Counted from the stretch's first letter, positions 17,325 through 27,951 are shown. The stretch: DNA of 64,000 bases from UBA1422 sp963676385 (GCA_963676385.2 CAXXMM010000002.1:248001-312000), one strand, 5' to 3'. Made by a program: numbers and translations. Notes: a model not told the origin generated them from the letters alone.

Positions 17325-19392
17325 TATGAAAATCAAAAAAAAGACAGTAATTTGTAGTCTGGTTATTATCGGAGTAATTATCATCCCTCTATTGTATAGC
17401 GTGTTTTATCTAGGTGCTTTTTGGGATCCTTATGCAAAATTACAAGACTTGCCTGTGGCGGTAGTCAATTTGGATTCTGGTGCTGAAATAAATGACACAG
17501 ACAGGAATATTGGTGATGAAATGTGCACCAGTCTGAAAAAAGATGGAACCCTGGACTATACATTTACTAGCAAAAAGAAGGCAATAGAAGGAACCAAAGG
17601 CAACCAGTATTATGCGATAATTATTATTCCTGAAAATTTTTCATCTAGCATAGCAAGTACTGGAACGTCTAATAAAAAAATAGCTGAAATTAAGTTTATT
17701 CCCAATGAAAAGAAAAACTACTTAGCTTCCCAGATATTAAAGAACGCTGTAGATCAAATCGAAATGTCCCTTCGTGGAAAAGTTAATTCGGAAATTGTTG
17801 GAGAACTGTGCAATCAATTGGAATCCACGCCGGTTCAATTAGGAAGTCTGGCGGACGGATTAAACTTACTGGCCAATGGATCAAATACATTGGAGAATGG
17901 AACCCAAAGTCTTTCTAAGGGTACCGGCAAATTAAAAAGCGGGTTTGAGATATATAATTCGGAATTTGAAAAATATGAAAAGGGAGTAGCGGCCGGACAA
18001 AGCGGAGCAAATGAACTTTTGAGTGGCGTCAAATCTTTGGATGTCGGTATAGATAAACTGACCGGGGGTGCCGGAGAATTAAAGGATGCAACCGCCAATC
18101 TAGATGAATTAAAAGTGAAGACGGAGCTTTTAGCAGAAAAAACTGATGAATTCAATCAAGGGTTGCAAACCTATGTCAATGGAGTGGATACCTTAATTAC
18201 TTCGGCGGAGCAAACCAGCACCTTCCTTCAGGGATATGTTTCCGCACACCCGGAATTGATGACGGACCCGGCTTTTAGCCAGTTTATTTCTAACCTTAAT
18301 ACTTCCGACAACGTTAAAAATATTCAGACGTTAAAACAGTATTCGACAGTGCTAAAAAATGCATCAACACAAATTTCTCGGGGAACTGCTTTGCTGGCAT
18401 CCAACACAAGCCAACTCCCGGCATTAAAAGAAGGGATCAGTAAATTATATACAGGGCTTGTAAGTGCTCAAAATGGTTGGGAGCAGTTAGAGAAGGGATC
18501 AAGCTCGTTAGCCAAGGGGCTGTCTTCCATTGGCACTGCAACATCTCAATTGGGAACTGCAGGGAAACAACTTGCCAATGGCGTCTCCACAATAAACCAA
18601 GGAGCCTCTACATTAAACCAAGGGGCAACCAGTTTACAAAATGGGATTGCGACTGCTTCATCTTCAGTGGATTCGGCAATTTCCAATGCCAATTCAAAAT
18701 TGCGATTGTTAGATGGATTGAACCAATATGCGGAGGCCCCGGTAACAACCAAGAAAGAAGCGGTTGACCCAGTCCCTAATTATGGAACTGCATTTGCACC
18801 TTATTTTCTCTCTCTGTCTCTCTGGGTGGGCGCACTGATTATTTTCTTTGGAATTTATTTGGATGCCGATGGAAAATTTAAACTGCTTTCACGTAGCTCG
18901 GACAGAAAACTTTTAAGAAGTTTTGCCTATTTGCTCATTGGATTTGTGCAAGCAATTTTCCTGGGAATTCTATTAAAAGTGTGCTTGGGACTCACCGTTG
19001 AGCACTTAGTCCTTTACTATTCTGCTTGTTGTCTGGTATCACTGGTGTTCATCTCCATTGTACAGTTCCTAATGGTGTTCCTAAAGGATATCGGAAAATT
19101 CCTTTCTATTGCCTTGCTCATTTTACAGCTTACATCATGTGGAGGGACCTTTCCTATGGAAACCGTTCCCAAGTTTTTCAACCTGATGTACCCGTTTATG
19201 CCAATGACCTATTCGGTAGGGCTGCTAAAAGAATCAATCAGTGGTAGCAGTGGTACTAATGTAGGGTTTAATTTGGCAGTACTTGGCGGAATTTTAGTTG
19301 TGTTTATGACATTGACAGTGTTGTTCTCCGTTGCCAGAAAGACCAAAGCTGCAGGGGTAGAGGCCAAATCCAATGGAAACTCAATTGCTTAA
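17317..19392 (+). CDS. YhgE/Pip domain membrane protein (second paralogue)
   Basis: A 691-residue YhgE/Pip protein, paralogous to that at 344. An N-terminal helix (VICSLVIIGVIIIPLLYSVFY) precedes GAFWDPYAKLQDLPVAVVNLD, the family signature. A long extracytoplasmic region carries repeated LxxGxxxLxxG segments (LSKGTGKLKSGF, LASNTSQLPALKEGI), and about five C-terminal membrane helices include SCGGTFPMETVPKFFNLMYPFMP. It overlaps the upstream helical-protein gene by eight bases. Control by the TetR gene at 16198 is inferred. It probably acts in export or envelope maintenance; substrate unknown. Confidence 0.86.
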   Translation: MNSMKIKKKTVICSLVIIGVIIIPLLYSVFYLGAFWDPYAKLQDLPVAVVNLDSGAEINDTDRNIGDEMCTSLKKDGTLDYTFTSKKKAIEGTKGNQYYAIIIIPENFSSSIASTGTSNKKIAEIKFIPNEKKNYLASQILKNAVDQIEMSLRGKVNSEIVGELCNQLESTPVQLGSLADGLNLLANGSNTLENGTQSLSKGTGKLKSGFEIYNSEFEKYEKGVAAGQSGANELLSGVKSLDVGIDKLTGGAGELKDATANLDELKVKTELLAEKTDEFNQGLQTYVNGVDTLITSAEQTSTFLQGYVSAHPELMTDPAFSQFISNLNTSDNVKNIQTLKQYSTVLKNASTQISRGTALLASNTSQLPALKEGISKLYTGLVSAQNGWEQLEKGSSSLAKGLSSIGTATSQLGTAGKQLANGVSTINQGASTLNQGATSLQNGIATASSSVDSAISNANSKLRLLDGLNQYAEAPVTTKKEAVDPVPNYGTAFAPYFLSLSLWVGALIIFFGIYLDADGKFKLLSRSSDRKLLRSFAYLLIGFVQAIFLGILLKVCLGLTVEHLVLYYSACCLVSLVFISIVQFLMVFLKDIGKFLSIALLILQLTSCGGTFPMETVPKFFNLMYPFMPMTYSVGLLKESISGSSGTNVGFNLAVLGGILVVFMTLTVLFSVARKTKAAGVEAKSNGNSIA

Positions 19393-19479
19393 TAATGATT
19401 TGCCTGAAAAGAATCATTTTGGTTTCATCCCAAGGGCAATGGTGGTACAATTATTTCTGAAAAGGAAGGAGATGCCACG

Positions 19480-20856
19480 ATGAGTCAATTTGAATTAATG
19501 ATGAACAAAATCACCGAAGAGTACAAGGCTAGAACAAAAAAATCCCTTCAATTATACGAGGCGGCAAAGAAAGTTTTTCCCGGTGGAGACACGCGAAATG
19601 TAACCTTCTTTCGACCCTATCCATCTTTTATGGAATTGGGAAAGGGTTGCAGACTATGGGATGTGGACGGCAACGAGATAGTGGATTTTCAAAATAACTA
19701 CACATCCCTTATTCATGGCCACGCCCATCCTAGCATTGTGCAAGCCGTGCAGGAACAGATTGAAAAAGGCTCGGTATACTCGGCACCCTTCAGCAAGCAA
19801 ACTGAATTAGCAGAGATGATTTGCGCTCGGGTTTCCTCGGTGAATAAAATCAGATTTACAAATTCAGGAACGGAAGCGACCATGCATGCCGTCCGTGGGG
19901 CCCGTGCATATACAAACCGAACCAAAATTGTAAAAATAGAGGGGGGATATCATGGAAGTAGTGATATCTTTGAAACCAGTGTGGAACCGGACTTGAAAAA
20001 AGTCGGGGATATCAACAACCCAAAGGCAGTAGCAGATTCAAAGGGCGTGCCCCAGGAGATTGTGAATCAAGTGATAGTGGTGCCCTTTAATAATATTGAT
20101 GTTACAAAAAGATTGATTGACGAAAATCATGATGATATTGCAGCTTTTATTATTGAACCGGTGTTAGGGTCGGCTGGGATGCTGGAACCTTCCAAAGAGT
20201 ATTTGTCATTTATTCGTGAAATTACAGAAAAATATGGGATTGTTCTTATTTTTGATGAGGTTGTTACCTTCAGACTAACCACCGGCGGGGCACAAAAATA
20301 TAATGGCATCAATCCTGACATGACCACCTTTGGAAAAATCATGGGTGGGGGGATTCCAATCGGTGCCTTTGGTGGCAAAGATGATATTATGCGAATGTAT
20401 GACCCTACAGTCAAAACAATGTACCATTCCGGCACATTTAATGGAAATGCCATTTCCATGGCCGCCGGCATTGCTGCGTTGAAAGATTATGGAGAAAAAG
20501 AGGTCAACCATGTGAATGCTCTGGGGGCCTTGTTCCGAGATGAGTGCAAGAAGGTGTTTGCCGAAGTGGGAATTAACATTTGGGTAAACGGTGTGGGATC
20601 CTTGAACAACATTATCTTCAGCAACAGTTTAATTACAGAATACCGAGGCATTGCCAAATCCCACGAAGAATTAAACGTATTGATGGGGCTTGCATTGATT
20701 AACAAGGGCGTCTTTATGGCACCACGAGGGATGTTTTGCACTTCCACAGCCATGGGAACCGAAGAGATACATTTTGCCACACAGGCGATTAAAGAAAGCC
20801 TTGAAGAGATCCTACCCGCTATTTCAGAAAATGCACCGGAGCTGTTGTGCCGATAA
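19480..20856 (+). CDS. Class III aminotransferase (glutamate-1-semialdehyde aminomutase-like)
   Basis: A 458-residue PLP enzyme of the class III/HemL type. Visible features are PGGDTRNVTFFRPYP near the N-terminus, RFTNSGTEATMHAVRGARAYT for phosphate binding, the Asp of LIFDEVVTFR, and the Schiff-base lysine in TTFGKIMGGG. It is probably not the true HemL, which is shorter with a different context; members of this group act on diverse omega-amino or amino-ketone substrates. A strong AAGGAAGGAG site precedes ATG 19480. CaxA follows after 15 bases, so they may be cotranscribed, although no functional link is obvious. Confidence 0.82.
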   Translation: MSQFELMMNKITEEYKARTKKSLQLYEAAKKVFPGGDTRNVTFFRPYPSFMELGKGCRLWDVDGNEIVDFQNNYTSLIHGHAHPSIVQAVQEQIEKGSVYSAPFSKQTELAEMICARVSSVNKIRFTNSGTEATMHAVRGARAYTNRTKIVKIEGGYHGSSDIFETSVEPDLKKVGDINNPKAVADSKGVPQEIVNQVIVVPFNNIDVTKRLIDENHDDIAAFIIEPVLGSAGMLEPSKEYLSFIREITEKYGIVLIFDEVVTFRLTTGGAQKYNGINPDMTTFGKIMGGGIPIGAFGGKDDIMRMYDPTVKTMYHSGTFNGNAISMAAGIAALKDYGEKEVNHVNALGALFRDECKKVFAEVGINIWVNGVGSLNNIIFSNSLITEYRGIAKSHEELNVLMGLALINKGVFMAPRGMFCTSTAMGTEEIHFATQAIKESLEEILPAISENAPELLCR

Positions 20857-20871
20857 AGTGAGGACGCTTGC

Positions 20872-21915
20872 ATGAAGATTCTAAGATATTTTTTAGTGTT
20901 TGTACCAATTAGTTTTGTGGGTGTCTATTTGGATTTCTCCCAAACCTGGATATTTATCCTATCGGCGTTGGCCATTATTCCCCTTGCAGGGCTTATGGGG
21001 GAAGCTACTGAAGAGATTTCATTTTATTCAGGCCCTCGGATCGGTGGGTTTCTCAACGCAACTTTTGGCAATGCAACAGAACTGATTATTGCTTTCTTTG
21101 CCATGAAGGCGGGATTGTTTGATGTGGTGAAAGCTTCCATTGCCGGCTCTGTCATTGGAAATGTTTTGTTGGTCTTAGGGCTTAGTATGCTTGCAGGTGG
21201 ACTGAAATATAAAACCCAGCGTTTCAACCCTAAAACCTTAGATGTTTCAGCCAGCATGCTTCTTTTTGCAGTAATCGGGCTGGTGATTCCAGCGGTATTT
21301 ACTCACACTGTAAAGCCGGAACTGTTAACTACCCGATATGAAGGACTAAGCGTTGTGGTGGCAATTATCATGATTGCAATTTACATATTAAGTCTGGTGT
21401 TTTCATTTTATACTCACAAAGATTTGTACTTTGTTGCCCCGGAAGAGGAAAGCAATCCCAGTTGGTCACTGAAAAAAGCCATTATAGTCTTGATTGGTGC
21501 CACTGTTTTTATTGGCATTGAATCGGAATTCTTTGTAGGTGCTGTGGAACCCATGTCGGAAAGCCTTGGCCTAAGTGAATTCTTTATTGGAATCATATTG
21601 GTGCCAATTATTGGGAATGCAGCAGAACATAGTACGGCAGTCATTATGGCCATTAAGAATCGAATGGATGTGGCGGTGGAAATTGCCTTGGGCTCCAGTT
21701 TACAGATGATATTATTCGTAACCCCAGTGCTTATTTTCCTAAGTCTGCTGTTTTCTCCCATGAGTATTGTGTTTAACACTTTTGAATTGATTGCGCTGAT
21801 CTTTGCGGTTCTGATTGCCAATAAGGTGGCGGGAGACGGAGAATCCAATTGGTTGGAAGGGGTTCAACTAGTGGCGGTGTATGTTATCATTGCCGCATCC
21901 TTTTTTGTTATTTAG
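20872..21915 (+). CDS. cax: Calcium/cation:proton antiporter CaxA
   Basis: A 347-residue integral membrane protein with about eleven helices and the two inverted alpha repeats of the CaCA superfamily: GPRIGGFLNATFGNATELIIAF in the first half and VPIIGNAAEHSTAVIMAIKNRM in the second. The GNATE and GNAAE motifs carry the acidic ion-binding residues. It exports Ca2+ or related cations in exchange for protons. The start ATG 20872 lies 15 bases after the aminotransferase stop, and a terminator follows at 21944. Confidence 0.93.
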   Translation: MKILRYFLVFVPISFVGVYLDFSQTWIFILSALAIIPLAGLMGEATEEISFYSGPRIGGFLNATFGNATELIIAFFAMKAGLFDVVKASIAGSVIGNVLLVLGLSMLAGGLKYKTQRFNPKTLDVSASMLLFAVIGLVIPAVFTHTVKPELLTTRYEGLSVVVAIIMIAIYILSLVFSFYTHKDLYFVAPEEESNPSWSLKKAIIVLIGATVFIGIESEFFVGAVEPMSESLGLSEFFIGIILVPIIGNAAEHSTAVIMAIKNRMDVAVEIALGSSLQMILFVTPVLIFLSLLFSPMSIVFNTFELIALIFAVLIANKVAGDGESNWLEGVQLVAVYVIIAASFFVI

Positions 21916-21943
21916 CACTGGAATAATCAAGGCACTATATAAT

Positions 21944-21980
21944 AAAAAACCGGCATTTCAACCAGATTGGTCGGTTTTTT
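21944..21980 (+). terminator. Intrinsic terminator after cax
   Basis: AAAAAACCG and CGGTTTTTT pair around a 19-base loop, beginning 28 bases after the cax stop. The 3' side ends in a six-T run. Confidence 0.75.
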
Positions 21981-22112
21981 GGTGGAAATCATCTGGAATA
22001 TGAAGGTTATTGGCCGTTTGACTATCCTTATATGGATAACAATGGTACAATCATATACAAATAGAGTAAATTACAACAACTATGTTTTTATTGAAAATAA
22101 AGGAGAAAGAAT

Positions 22113-23345
22113 TTGTCATTAAACGAATTAAGAATTATTGCACCTATATTAACGGCATTGAAGGCCCAAGGATATAAAGAGGCAACCCCGGTCCAAAGCA
22201 AAGCGATACCACATCTATTGGAAGGGTCAGACCTATTGGGTTGTGCCCAGACTGGTACAGGCAAAACGGCAGCCTTTGCGGTTCCTATTTTGCAGCACCT
22301 TTCCAAATCCCAACAATCACAAAAAGGACCTCGCCGAATTAGAGCCTTAGTAGTTGCCCCAACAAGAGAGTTGGCCATTCAAATCGGAGATTCATTTGTT
22401 GCGTATAGCGCAAATTTAAACCAAAAAACCGTGGTAATATTTGGGGGCGTATCTCAGAATCCTCAAACCAGAGCGCTAAAAAGCGGAGTGGATATTTTGG
22501 TAGCCACCCCGGGAAGACTTTTGGATTTAATTAACCAGGGATTCATTGATATTTCCCATATAGAGCATTTTGTTCTGGATGAGGCGGACCAAATGTTAGA
22601 GCGGGGCATGCTACTGGATGTGAAAAAAATCATTACCCATATCCCGGAAAAACGTCAAACAATGTTTTTTTCTGCAACTATGCCCCCGGAAATCGGCAAG
22701 TTGGCAGATACAATTTTGAAGAACCCAATAAAAATAACCATCACCCCAGAAGCTTCTCCCATTGATATTATTGACCAGGAAGTTTATTTTGTTGATAAGG
22801 TCAATAAAACCAAGCTATTGGTTCATTTGCTAAAGGAAGAAAAATATGATTCGGTTTTAGTTTTTTCAAGAACAAAACATGGGGCGGATAAAATTGTAAA
22901 AGACTTGAACTTTCAGGGGTTTAAATCGGTTGCTATTCATGGGAATAAATCTCAAAACAATCGTCAGCAGGCGCTTTCGGACTTTAAAAAAAGAAAGATT
23001 CGAATTCTAGTGGCGACGGATATTGCGGCCAGAGGACTGGATATTCAGGAACTTTCTCATGTGATAAACTACAACATGCCGGATGTGCCGGAAACCTATA
23101 TTCATCGGATTGGACGAACCGGACGTGCTGGGCTTGGAGGCAAGGCAATCTCTTTCTGTGATTTTGAAGAAATTTCTATGCTAAAGGATATTGAAAGGCT
23201 GATTGGAAAGCAACTTCCGGAGGCAAGGGAGCACCCCTATCCATTGGTGAATACTTCTTTAACATTGAAAGTTAAGCCGGTTCACCGACCCTACACTTCA
23301 AGACCAAAAGATCCCAGAAAAAGCCAAAGATATCATGCAAGATAA
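22113..23345 (+). CDS. DEAD-box ATP-dependent RNA helicase (RhlE/CshA-like)
   Basis: A 410-residue RNA helicase with all core motifs: the Q motif (ATPVQSKAIPHLL), motif I AQTGTGKT, Ib TPGR, II DEAD, III SAT, and VI HRIGRTGRAG. A short basic tail (VHRPYTSRPKDPRKSQRYHAR) would help RNA binding. The likely start is TTG 22113 after AAAGGAGAAAG. Such proteins remodel rRNA or mRNA, often in cold or stress. The gene stands alone, converging with fdhD. Confidence 0.93.
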   Translation: MSLNELRIIAPILTALKAQGYKEATPVQSKAIPHLLEGSDLLGCAQTGTGKTAAFAVPILQHLSKSQQSQKGPRRIRALVVAPTRELAIQIGDSFVAYSANLNQKTVVIFGGVSQNPQTRALKSGVDILVATPGRLLDLINQGFIDISHIEHFVLDEADQMLERGMLLDVKKIITHIPEKRQTMFFSATMPPEIGKLADTILKNPIKITITPEASPIDIIDQEVYFVDKVNKTKLLVHLLKEEKYDSVLVFSRTKHGADKIVKDLNFQGFKSVAIHGNKSQNNRQQALSDFKKRKIRILVATDIAARGLDIQELSHVINYNMPDVPETYIHRIGRTGRAGLGGKAISFCDFEEISMLKDIERLIGKQLPEAREHPYPLVNTSLTLKVKPVHRPYTSRPKDPRKSQRYHAR

Positions 23346-23464
23346 GGAAAAGGCAACACAATCTGTCACTGAAGCGTGATTCGGATGTGACAGGCATTGT
23401 GATGTATCTCCAAAAAAGTTTCGGGACGAGGTGCTTTGATGCATAGACCGGGGGGAGGTTCACA

Positions 23465-24271
23465 TCAAAGACAAATTCGTTCCCTGTTGGAATATATGGT
23501 GGCCTTTTCCCCTCGGACATATCCTAAAAGAGTGATGCCGTATTGTTGGGCAAGATGAACGGCGGTACTGGTTGGGGTGGATCTTGAGACAATGACCGGG
23601 ATTCCAAGCCGCATTGCCTTTGTTATAATTTCAGAGGACACTCGGCCGCTAATAAAAAGGACTCCGTTTTTTGATGCTTCTATTTTGTTTTCTTGGAGCA
23701 ATATGCCTGCCACCTTGTCCACACAGTTATGCCTGCCAATGTCTTCTATCAGCAATTCGTAGCTTGCCGTATAAAACAGTACACTATGTACCCCACCGAT
23801 ATTTTTAAATACAGCAGATTGATGAAGGAAGCGCTTCATTGTATTTAAGATGGTATCTAAGGAAAAGGTTTGGATGCTTGTATTGATTTTGAAGTGGTTT
23901 TGCAGGGGGGGGATATAGGTCATGCATTTTCCGCACCCTGAAGTGACACTACGGAGACTGTCCATCCGGTGGAGGACAATATTAGGTTGAAGTTCCATGA
24001 TGACGGCCTGCAATCCCAGGCTGTAGGATATCTGCCCAATGTCAGCCATTGTGTTAATGACTCCTTCGCTATATAAAAAACCTAGGGCAAGGGCTTCTTG
24101 ATTTTGGTTCAGGCAGAGTAGGGATGCCAATTCTTCCCCGTTCACAATTATTTTCAGAGAGATTTCACCGATTACATTCACTTTCGTTTCTACAAGAGAT
24201 ACGTTTTGGACTTCTCGTCGGATTTCAAGAACATTAAATTCTTCAATAATAGACTGATTCAATGGTTTCAC
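23465..24271 (-). CDS. fdhD: Formate dehydrogenase accessory sulfurtransferase FdhD
   Basis: A 268-residue FdhD protein, which transfers sulfur from cysteine desulfurase to the Mo/W-bis-PGD cofactor of formate dehydrogenase. The diagnostic CxxC loop is SVTSGCGKCMTY; LIEDIGRHNCVDKVAG and LFISGRVSSEIITKAMRLGIPVIVSRS are the conserved core. It implies a molybdenum or tungsten formate dehydrogenase elsewhere in the genome, fitting a C1-metabolising anaerobe. No formate dehydrogenase gene is in this window. It is divergent from the pyruvate carboxylase gene. Confidence 0.95.
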   Translation of the reverse strand: MKPLNQSIIEEFNVLEIRREVQNVSLVETKVNVIGEISLKIIVNGEELASLLCLNQNQEALALGFLYSEGVINTMADIGQISYSLGLQAVIMELQPNIVLHRMDSLRSVTSGCGKCMTYIPPLQNHFKINTSIQTFSLDTILNTMKRFLHQSAVFKNIGGVHSVLFYTASYELLIEDIGRHNCVDKVAGILLQENKIEASKNGVLFISGRVSSEIITKAMRLGIPVIVSRSTPTSTAVHLAQQYGITLLGYVRGEKATIYSNRERICL

Positions 24272-24498
24272 TCCCTTTCAGCCGGTAGGATGATATTTTT
24301 GCTTGCACAGATGGGATGCAACTATCTTCATTGTACCAAATAATGATAAAGATTGCGCCTATCAAGAGAATAATTGTGGAACTGATTATTCCCCGAAGTT
24401 TTCCGGTTATGTTTTTCTTTTCTTTTATGTCAGTCTGCCTTATAATGTATCTAAATTTCCCATTGGTGTGAGAAAGATTTATTTGATTGGAGAAAAAA

Positions 24499-27400
24499 AT
24501 GGACAGAAAATTTAAACGTGTGATGATTGCCAATCGCGGTGAGATTGCAATTCGGGTGATTCGTGCTTGTCATGAGTTGGGAATCCGAACGGTAGCTATA
24601 TATTCGGAAGAAGATAAGCTGTCTTTATTTCGAACGAAGGCCAGCGAATCTTATCAGATTGGAGAAAATAAAAGTCCTGTTGAGGCGTATTTGAACATCG
24701 ATGAAATTATTCGCTTGGCCCTAAAAAAGGGGGTGGATGCCATCCATCCGGGATACGGGTTTTTGTCTGAAAATCCTGATTTTGCAAGGAAATGTGAAGA
24801 GGTTGGGATTGAGTTCATCGGACCGACTGCAGATATGATGGAACGTCTTGGGGATAAGATACAATCCAAAATGGTGGCCAAAGAAGCGGGAGTTCCTGTG
24901 GTTCCAGGTTTGGAAGAGACAGTTAAAAACGTTGATGAAGCAAAGTCGGCAGCACAAGTGTGCGGATACCCGGTGATGCTGAAGGCCGCAGCAGGTGGTG
25001 GTGGCAGGGGGATGCGCATCGTTACAAAAGAGTCGGAACTGGCTGAGGCCTTTGGAAGCACCAAAAATGAAGCCCAAAAAGCCTTTGGCGTTGATGATAT
25101 TTTTGTCGAAAAATATATTGAAGGGCCAAAACACATTGAAGTACAGATTTTAGGGGATAAATATGGTAATTTGGTCCACCTTCACGAACGAGATTGCTCC
25201 ATCCAACGGCGACATCAGAAAATTATTGAGTATACGCCGGCATTCTCTTTGTCCAAAGATGTGCGAAATAATATTTGCAAAGATGCGGTGAAAATAGCCA
25301 AATATATGAACTATCGAAGCGCAGGCACCGTTGAATTCCTTGTGGATAAACATGGAAATCACTATTTCATCGAAATGAATCCACGAATTCAGGTAGAGCA
25401 TACTGTAACAGAAATGACGACAGGATATGATATTGTAGAAAGCCAGATTCTCATCGCAGAAGGATATTCCTTGGATTCAAAAGAAATTGGGATACCATCT
25501 CAGGAGACGATTCAACCTCGAGGGTATGCCATACAGTGTAGAATCACTACAGAAGATCCAACCAACCAATTTGCACCGGATACAGGAAGAATTGACTATT
25601 ATCGCTCCGGATCCGGATTTGGGATACGTTTGGATGCGGGGAATGCCTATACAGGTGCGGTAATTAGTCCTTATTACGACAGTTTGCTGGTGAAAACTAC
25701 CGCCCATTCCCGGACCTTTGAGGATGCTGCGCGAAAAGCGATTCGCGCCATTAAAGAAATAACTATTACGGGCGTTAAGACGAACATAGACTTTCTCATT
25801 AATGTTCTCAATGATGGGACCTTCCTGAACGGTCAATGCACCACTGGGTTTATAGGTGAAAACCCACAGCTGTTTGACATTGTGGCATCCAATGATGAAG
25901 AATACCGTGTCCTAAATTACCTTGGGAATGTGATTGTCAATCAAACAAAAGGGAACAAGTTGCAATTTGACGTGCCTACCATACCAAAAGTGGTGGTTCC
26001 CGAAAATCTTCGAGGGACAAAGCAGTTGTTGGATGAAGAGGGACCGGCAGCAGTTGTGGATTGGATTAAATCCCAAAATAAACTGTTGCTTACCGATACC
26101 ACCATGAGAGATGCTCAGCAATCTTTGATGGCCACCAGAATGCGCAGCCGAGACATCTTCAAAATTGCTAAAGCAACTTCCGTCTATGAGAAAGATTTGT
26201 TTTCCTTGGAAATGTGGGGAGGCGCGACCTTTGATACAGCATACCGTTTCCTTCATGAGTCTCCATGGCAACGCTTGGAAGAATTGCGGAAACGAATTCC
26301 AAACACTTTGTTTCAGATGCTAATTCGCGGCGCCAATGCAGTAGGCTACAAGAATTACCCGGATAATGTAATACGAGAATTCATTCGGGAATCTGCCAAA
26401 GCGGGAATTGATGTGTTTCGAATTTTTGATTCCTTAAACTGGATGAAGGGGGTAGAAATCGCCCTGGATGAAGTTTTAAATTGCAATAAATTAGCCGAAG
26501 TAACTTTGTGCTATACCGGAGATATTCTGGATGAAAAGCGTGACAAATACACGTTGAAATATTATGTAGAGAAGGCAAAAGAAATTGAAAAAATGGGATC
26601 CCATATTCTGGCAATAAAGGATATGTCAGCATTGTTGAAACCTTATGCCGCTGCGAAACTGATTAAAGCATTAAAAAATGAAATTTCCATACCAATTCAT
26701 CTTCATACCCATGACACCACAGGAAATGGAGTAGCTACGGCGCTGATGGCAGTTGATGCCGGGGTAGACATTGTGGATACAGCCATTAACAGTATGTCGG
26801 GGCTGACCAGTCAGCCTGCATTGAATTCTTTAGTGGCTGCCCTTAAGAATACAGAGCGAGACACAGGAATTGATTTGAAAGGTATTCAAAAATTATCCGA
26901 TTATTGGGGAGCGGTTCGGCCGGTATATTATCAGTTTGAGTCGGATCTAAAGTCGGGGAGCGCAGAAATTTACAGGTATGAAATACCCGGCGGCCAATAT
27001 TCCAACTTAAAACCACAGGTAGAAAGTTTTGGTCTTGGTCACCGCTTTAGTGAAGTAAAAGAGATGTACAAAACAGTAAATGATATGGTGGGGGATATTG
27101 TCAAGGTGACGCCATCCTCAAAAATGGTGGGAGACTTGGCAATCTTCATGGTGAGAAACGACTTGACCCCCGAGAATATCTATGAGAAGGCAAAAAATAT
27201 GGCATTCCCGGATTCCGTGGTTTCCTATTTCCAAGGCATGATGGGCCAACCGGAATGGGGCTTTCCTGCAGCACTGCAAAAATTGGTTCTCAAGGACATT
27301 GAGCCGATTACCGTAAGGCCCGGGGAACTACTGCCTCCAGAAGATTTGGAAGCCCATGGCAGGTATTTAAAAGAAAAATATGGGTTTGAACCGACCAATC

Positions 27401-27951
27401 GAGACAAGGTGAGCTTTTCTCTTTATCCGGAAGTGTTTGAAAGTCATATAAAATACTACCTGGAAAATGGGGACGTAAGCCGAATGGGAAGTGATATTTT
27501 CTTCCATGGGCTGGCGGAAGGAGAAACCAGCGAAATTGAAGTGGCCGAAGGTCGCGTTCTGGTGGTCCAGTATATAAGAATGGGCAAATTGGATTCTGAA
27601 GGATTTCGTACGTTGGAATTTGAGGTTAACGGAAATCGACGGGAAATCAAAATCAAAGACCATACCGCCCAAGTTAATAACGAGGTCGGAGGGATTGTGT
27701 CAACACCAATGGCAAATGCGGATCGAGAAAATGAGATTGGTGCAAGTATTCCCGGTCATATTCTTAAAATTCTTGTTAAAGAAGGAGATAAGGTCATTGC
27801 AGGGCAAAGCTTGGCGGTGATAGAGGCCATGAAAATGGAGACTATCGTTACATCTTCTATGAATGGAATTGTGGACTCGATTCTCGTTGCAGAGGGCAAA
27901 CAAGTCAAAACAGGACAACTACTGATGACACTGACGGAAAGGCGATTGTAG
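24499..27951 (+). CDS. pyc: Pyruvate carboxylase
   Basis: A 1150-residue single-chain biotin enzyme converting pyruvate, bicarbonate and ATP to oxaloacetate. Biotin carboxylase domain (about 1-450): MIANRGEIAIRVIRACHELG, KAAAGGGGRGMR and FIEMNPRIQVEHTVTE. Carboxyltransferase domain (about 525-800): LLTDTTMRDAQQSLMATRMR and IHLHTHDTTGNG. Biotin carrier domain (about 1075-1150): EAMKMET with the biotinylated Lys1112. ATG 24499 follows TTGGAGAAAA. Length matches alpha4-type enzymes. It overlaps the following phosphoesterase start by one base. It provides anaplerotic oxaloacetate. Confidence 0.97.
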   Translation: MDRKFKRVMIANRGEIAIRVIRACHELGIRTVAIYSEEDKLSLFRTKASESYQIGENKSPVEAYLNIDEIIRLALKKGVDAIHPGYGFLSENPDFARKCEEVGIEFIGPTADMMERLGDKIQSKMVAKEAGVPVVPGLEETVKNVDEAKSAAQVCGYPVMLKAAAGGGGRGMRIVTKESELAEAFGSTKNEAQKAFGVDDIFVEKYIEGPKHIEVQILGDKYGNLVHLHERDCSIQRRHQKIIEYTPAFSLSKDVRNNICKDAVKIAKYMNYRSAGTVEFLVDKHGNHYFIEMNPRIQVEHTVTEMTTGYDIVESQILIAEGYSLDSKEIGIPSQETIQPRGYAIQCRITTEDPTNQFAPDTGRIDYYRSGSGFGIRLDAGNAYTGAVISPYYDSLLVKTTAHSRTFEDAARKAIRAIKEITITGVKTNIDFLINVLNDGTFLNGQCTTGFIGENPQLFDIVASNDEEYRVLNYLGNVIVNQTKGNKLQFDVPTIPKVVVPENLRGTKQLLDEEGPAAVVDWIKSQNKLLLTDTTMRDAQQSLMATRMRSRDIFKIAKATSVYEKDLFSLEMWGGATFDTAYRFLHESPWQRLEELRKRIPNTLFQMLIRGANAVGYKNYPDNVIREFIRESAKAGIDVFRIFDSLNWMKGVEIALDEVLNCNKLAEVTLCYTGDILDEKRDKYTLKYYVEKAKEIEKMGSHILAIKDMSALLKPYAAAKLIKALKNEISIPIHLHTHDTTGNGVATALMAVDAGVDIVDTAINSMSGLTSQPALNSLVAALKNTERDTGIDLKGIQKLSDYWGAVRPVYYQFESDLKSGSAEIYRYEIPGGQYSNLKPQVESFGLGHRFSEVKEMYKTVNDMVGDIVKVTPSSKMVGDLAIFMVRNDLTPENIYEKAKNMAFPDSVVSYFQGMMGQPEWGFPAALQKLVLKDIEPITVRPGELLPPEDLEAHGRYLKEKYGFEPTNRDKVSFSLYPEVFESHIKYYLENGDVSRMGSDIFFHGLAEGETSEIEVAEGRVLVVQYIRMGKLDSEGFRTLEFEVNGNRREIKIKDHTAQVNNEVGGIVSTPMANADRENEIGASIPGHILKILVKEGDKVIAGQSLAVIEAMKMETIVTSSMNGIVDSILVAEGKQVKTGQLLMTLTERRL

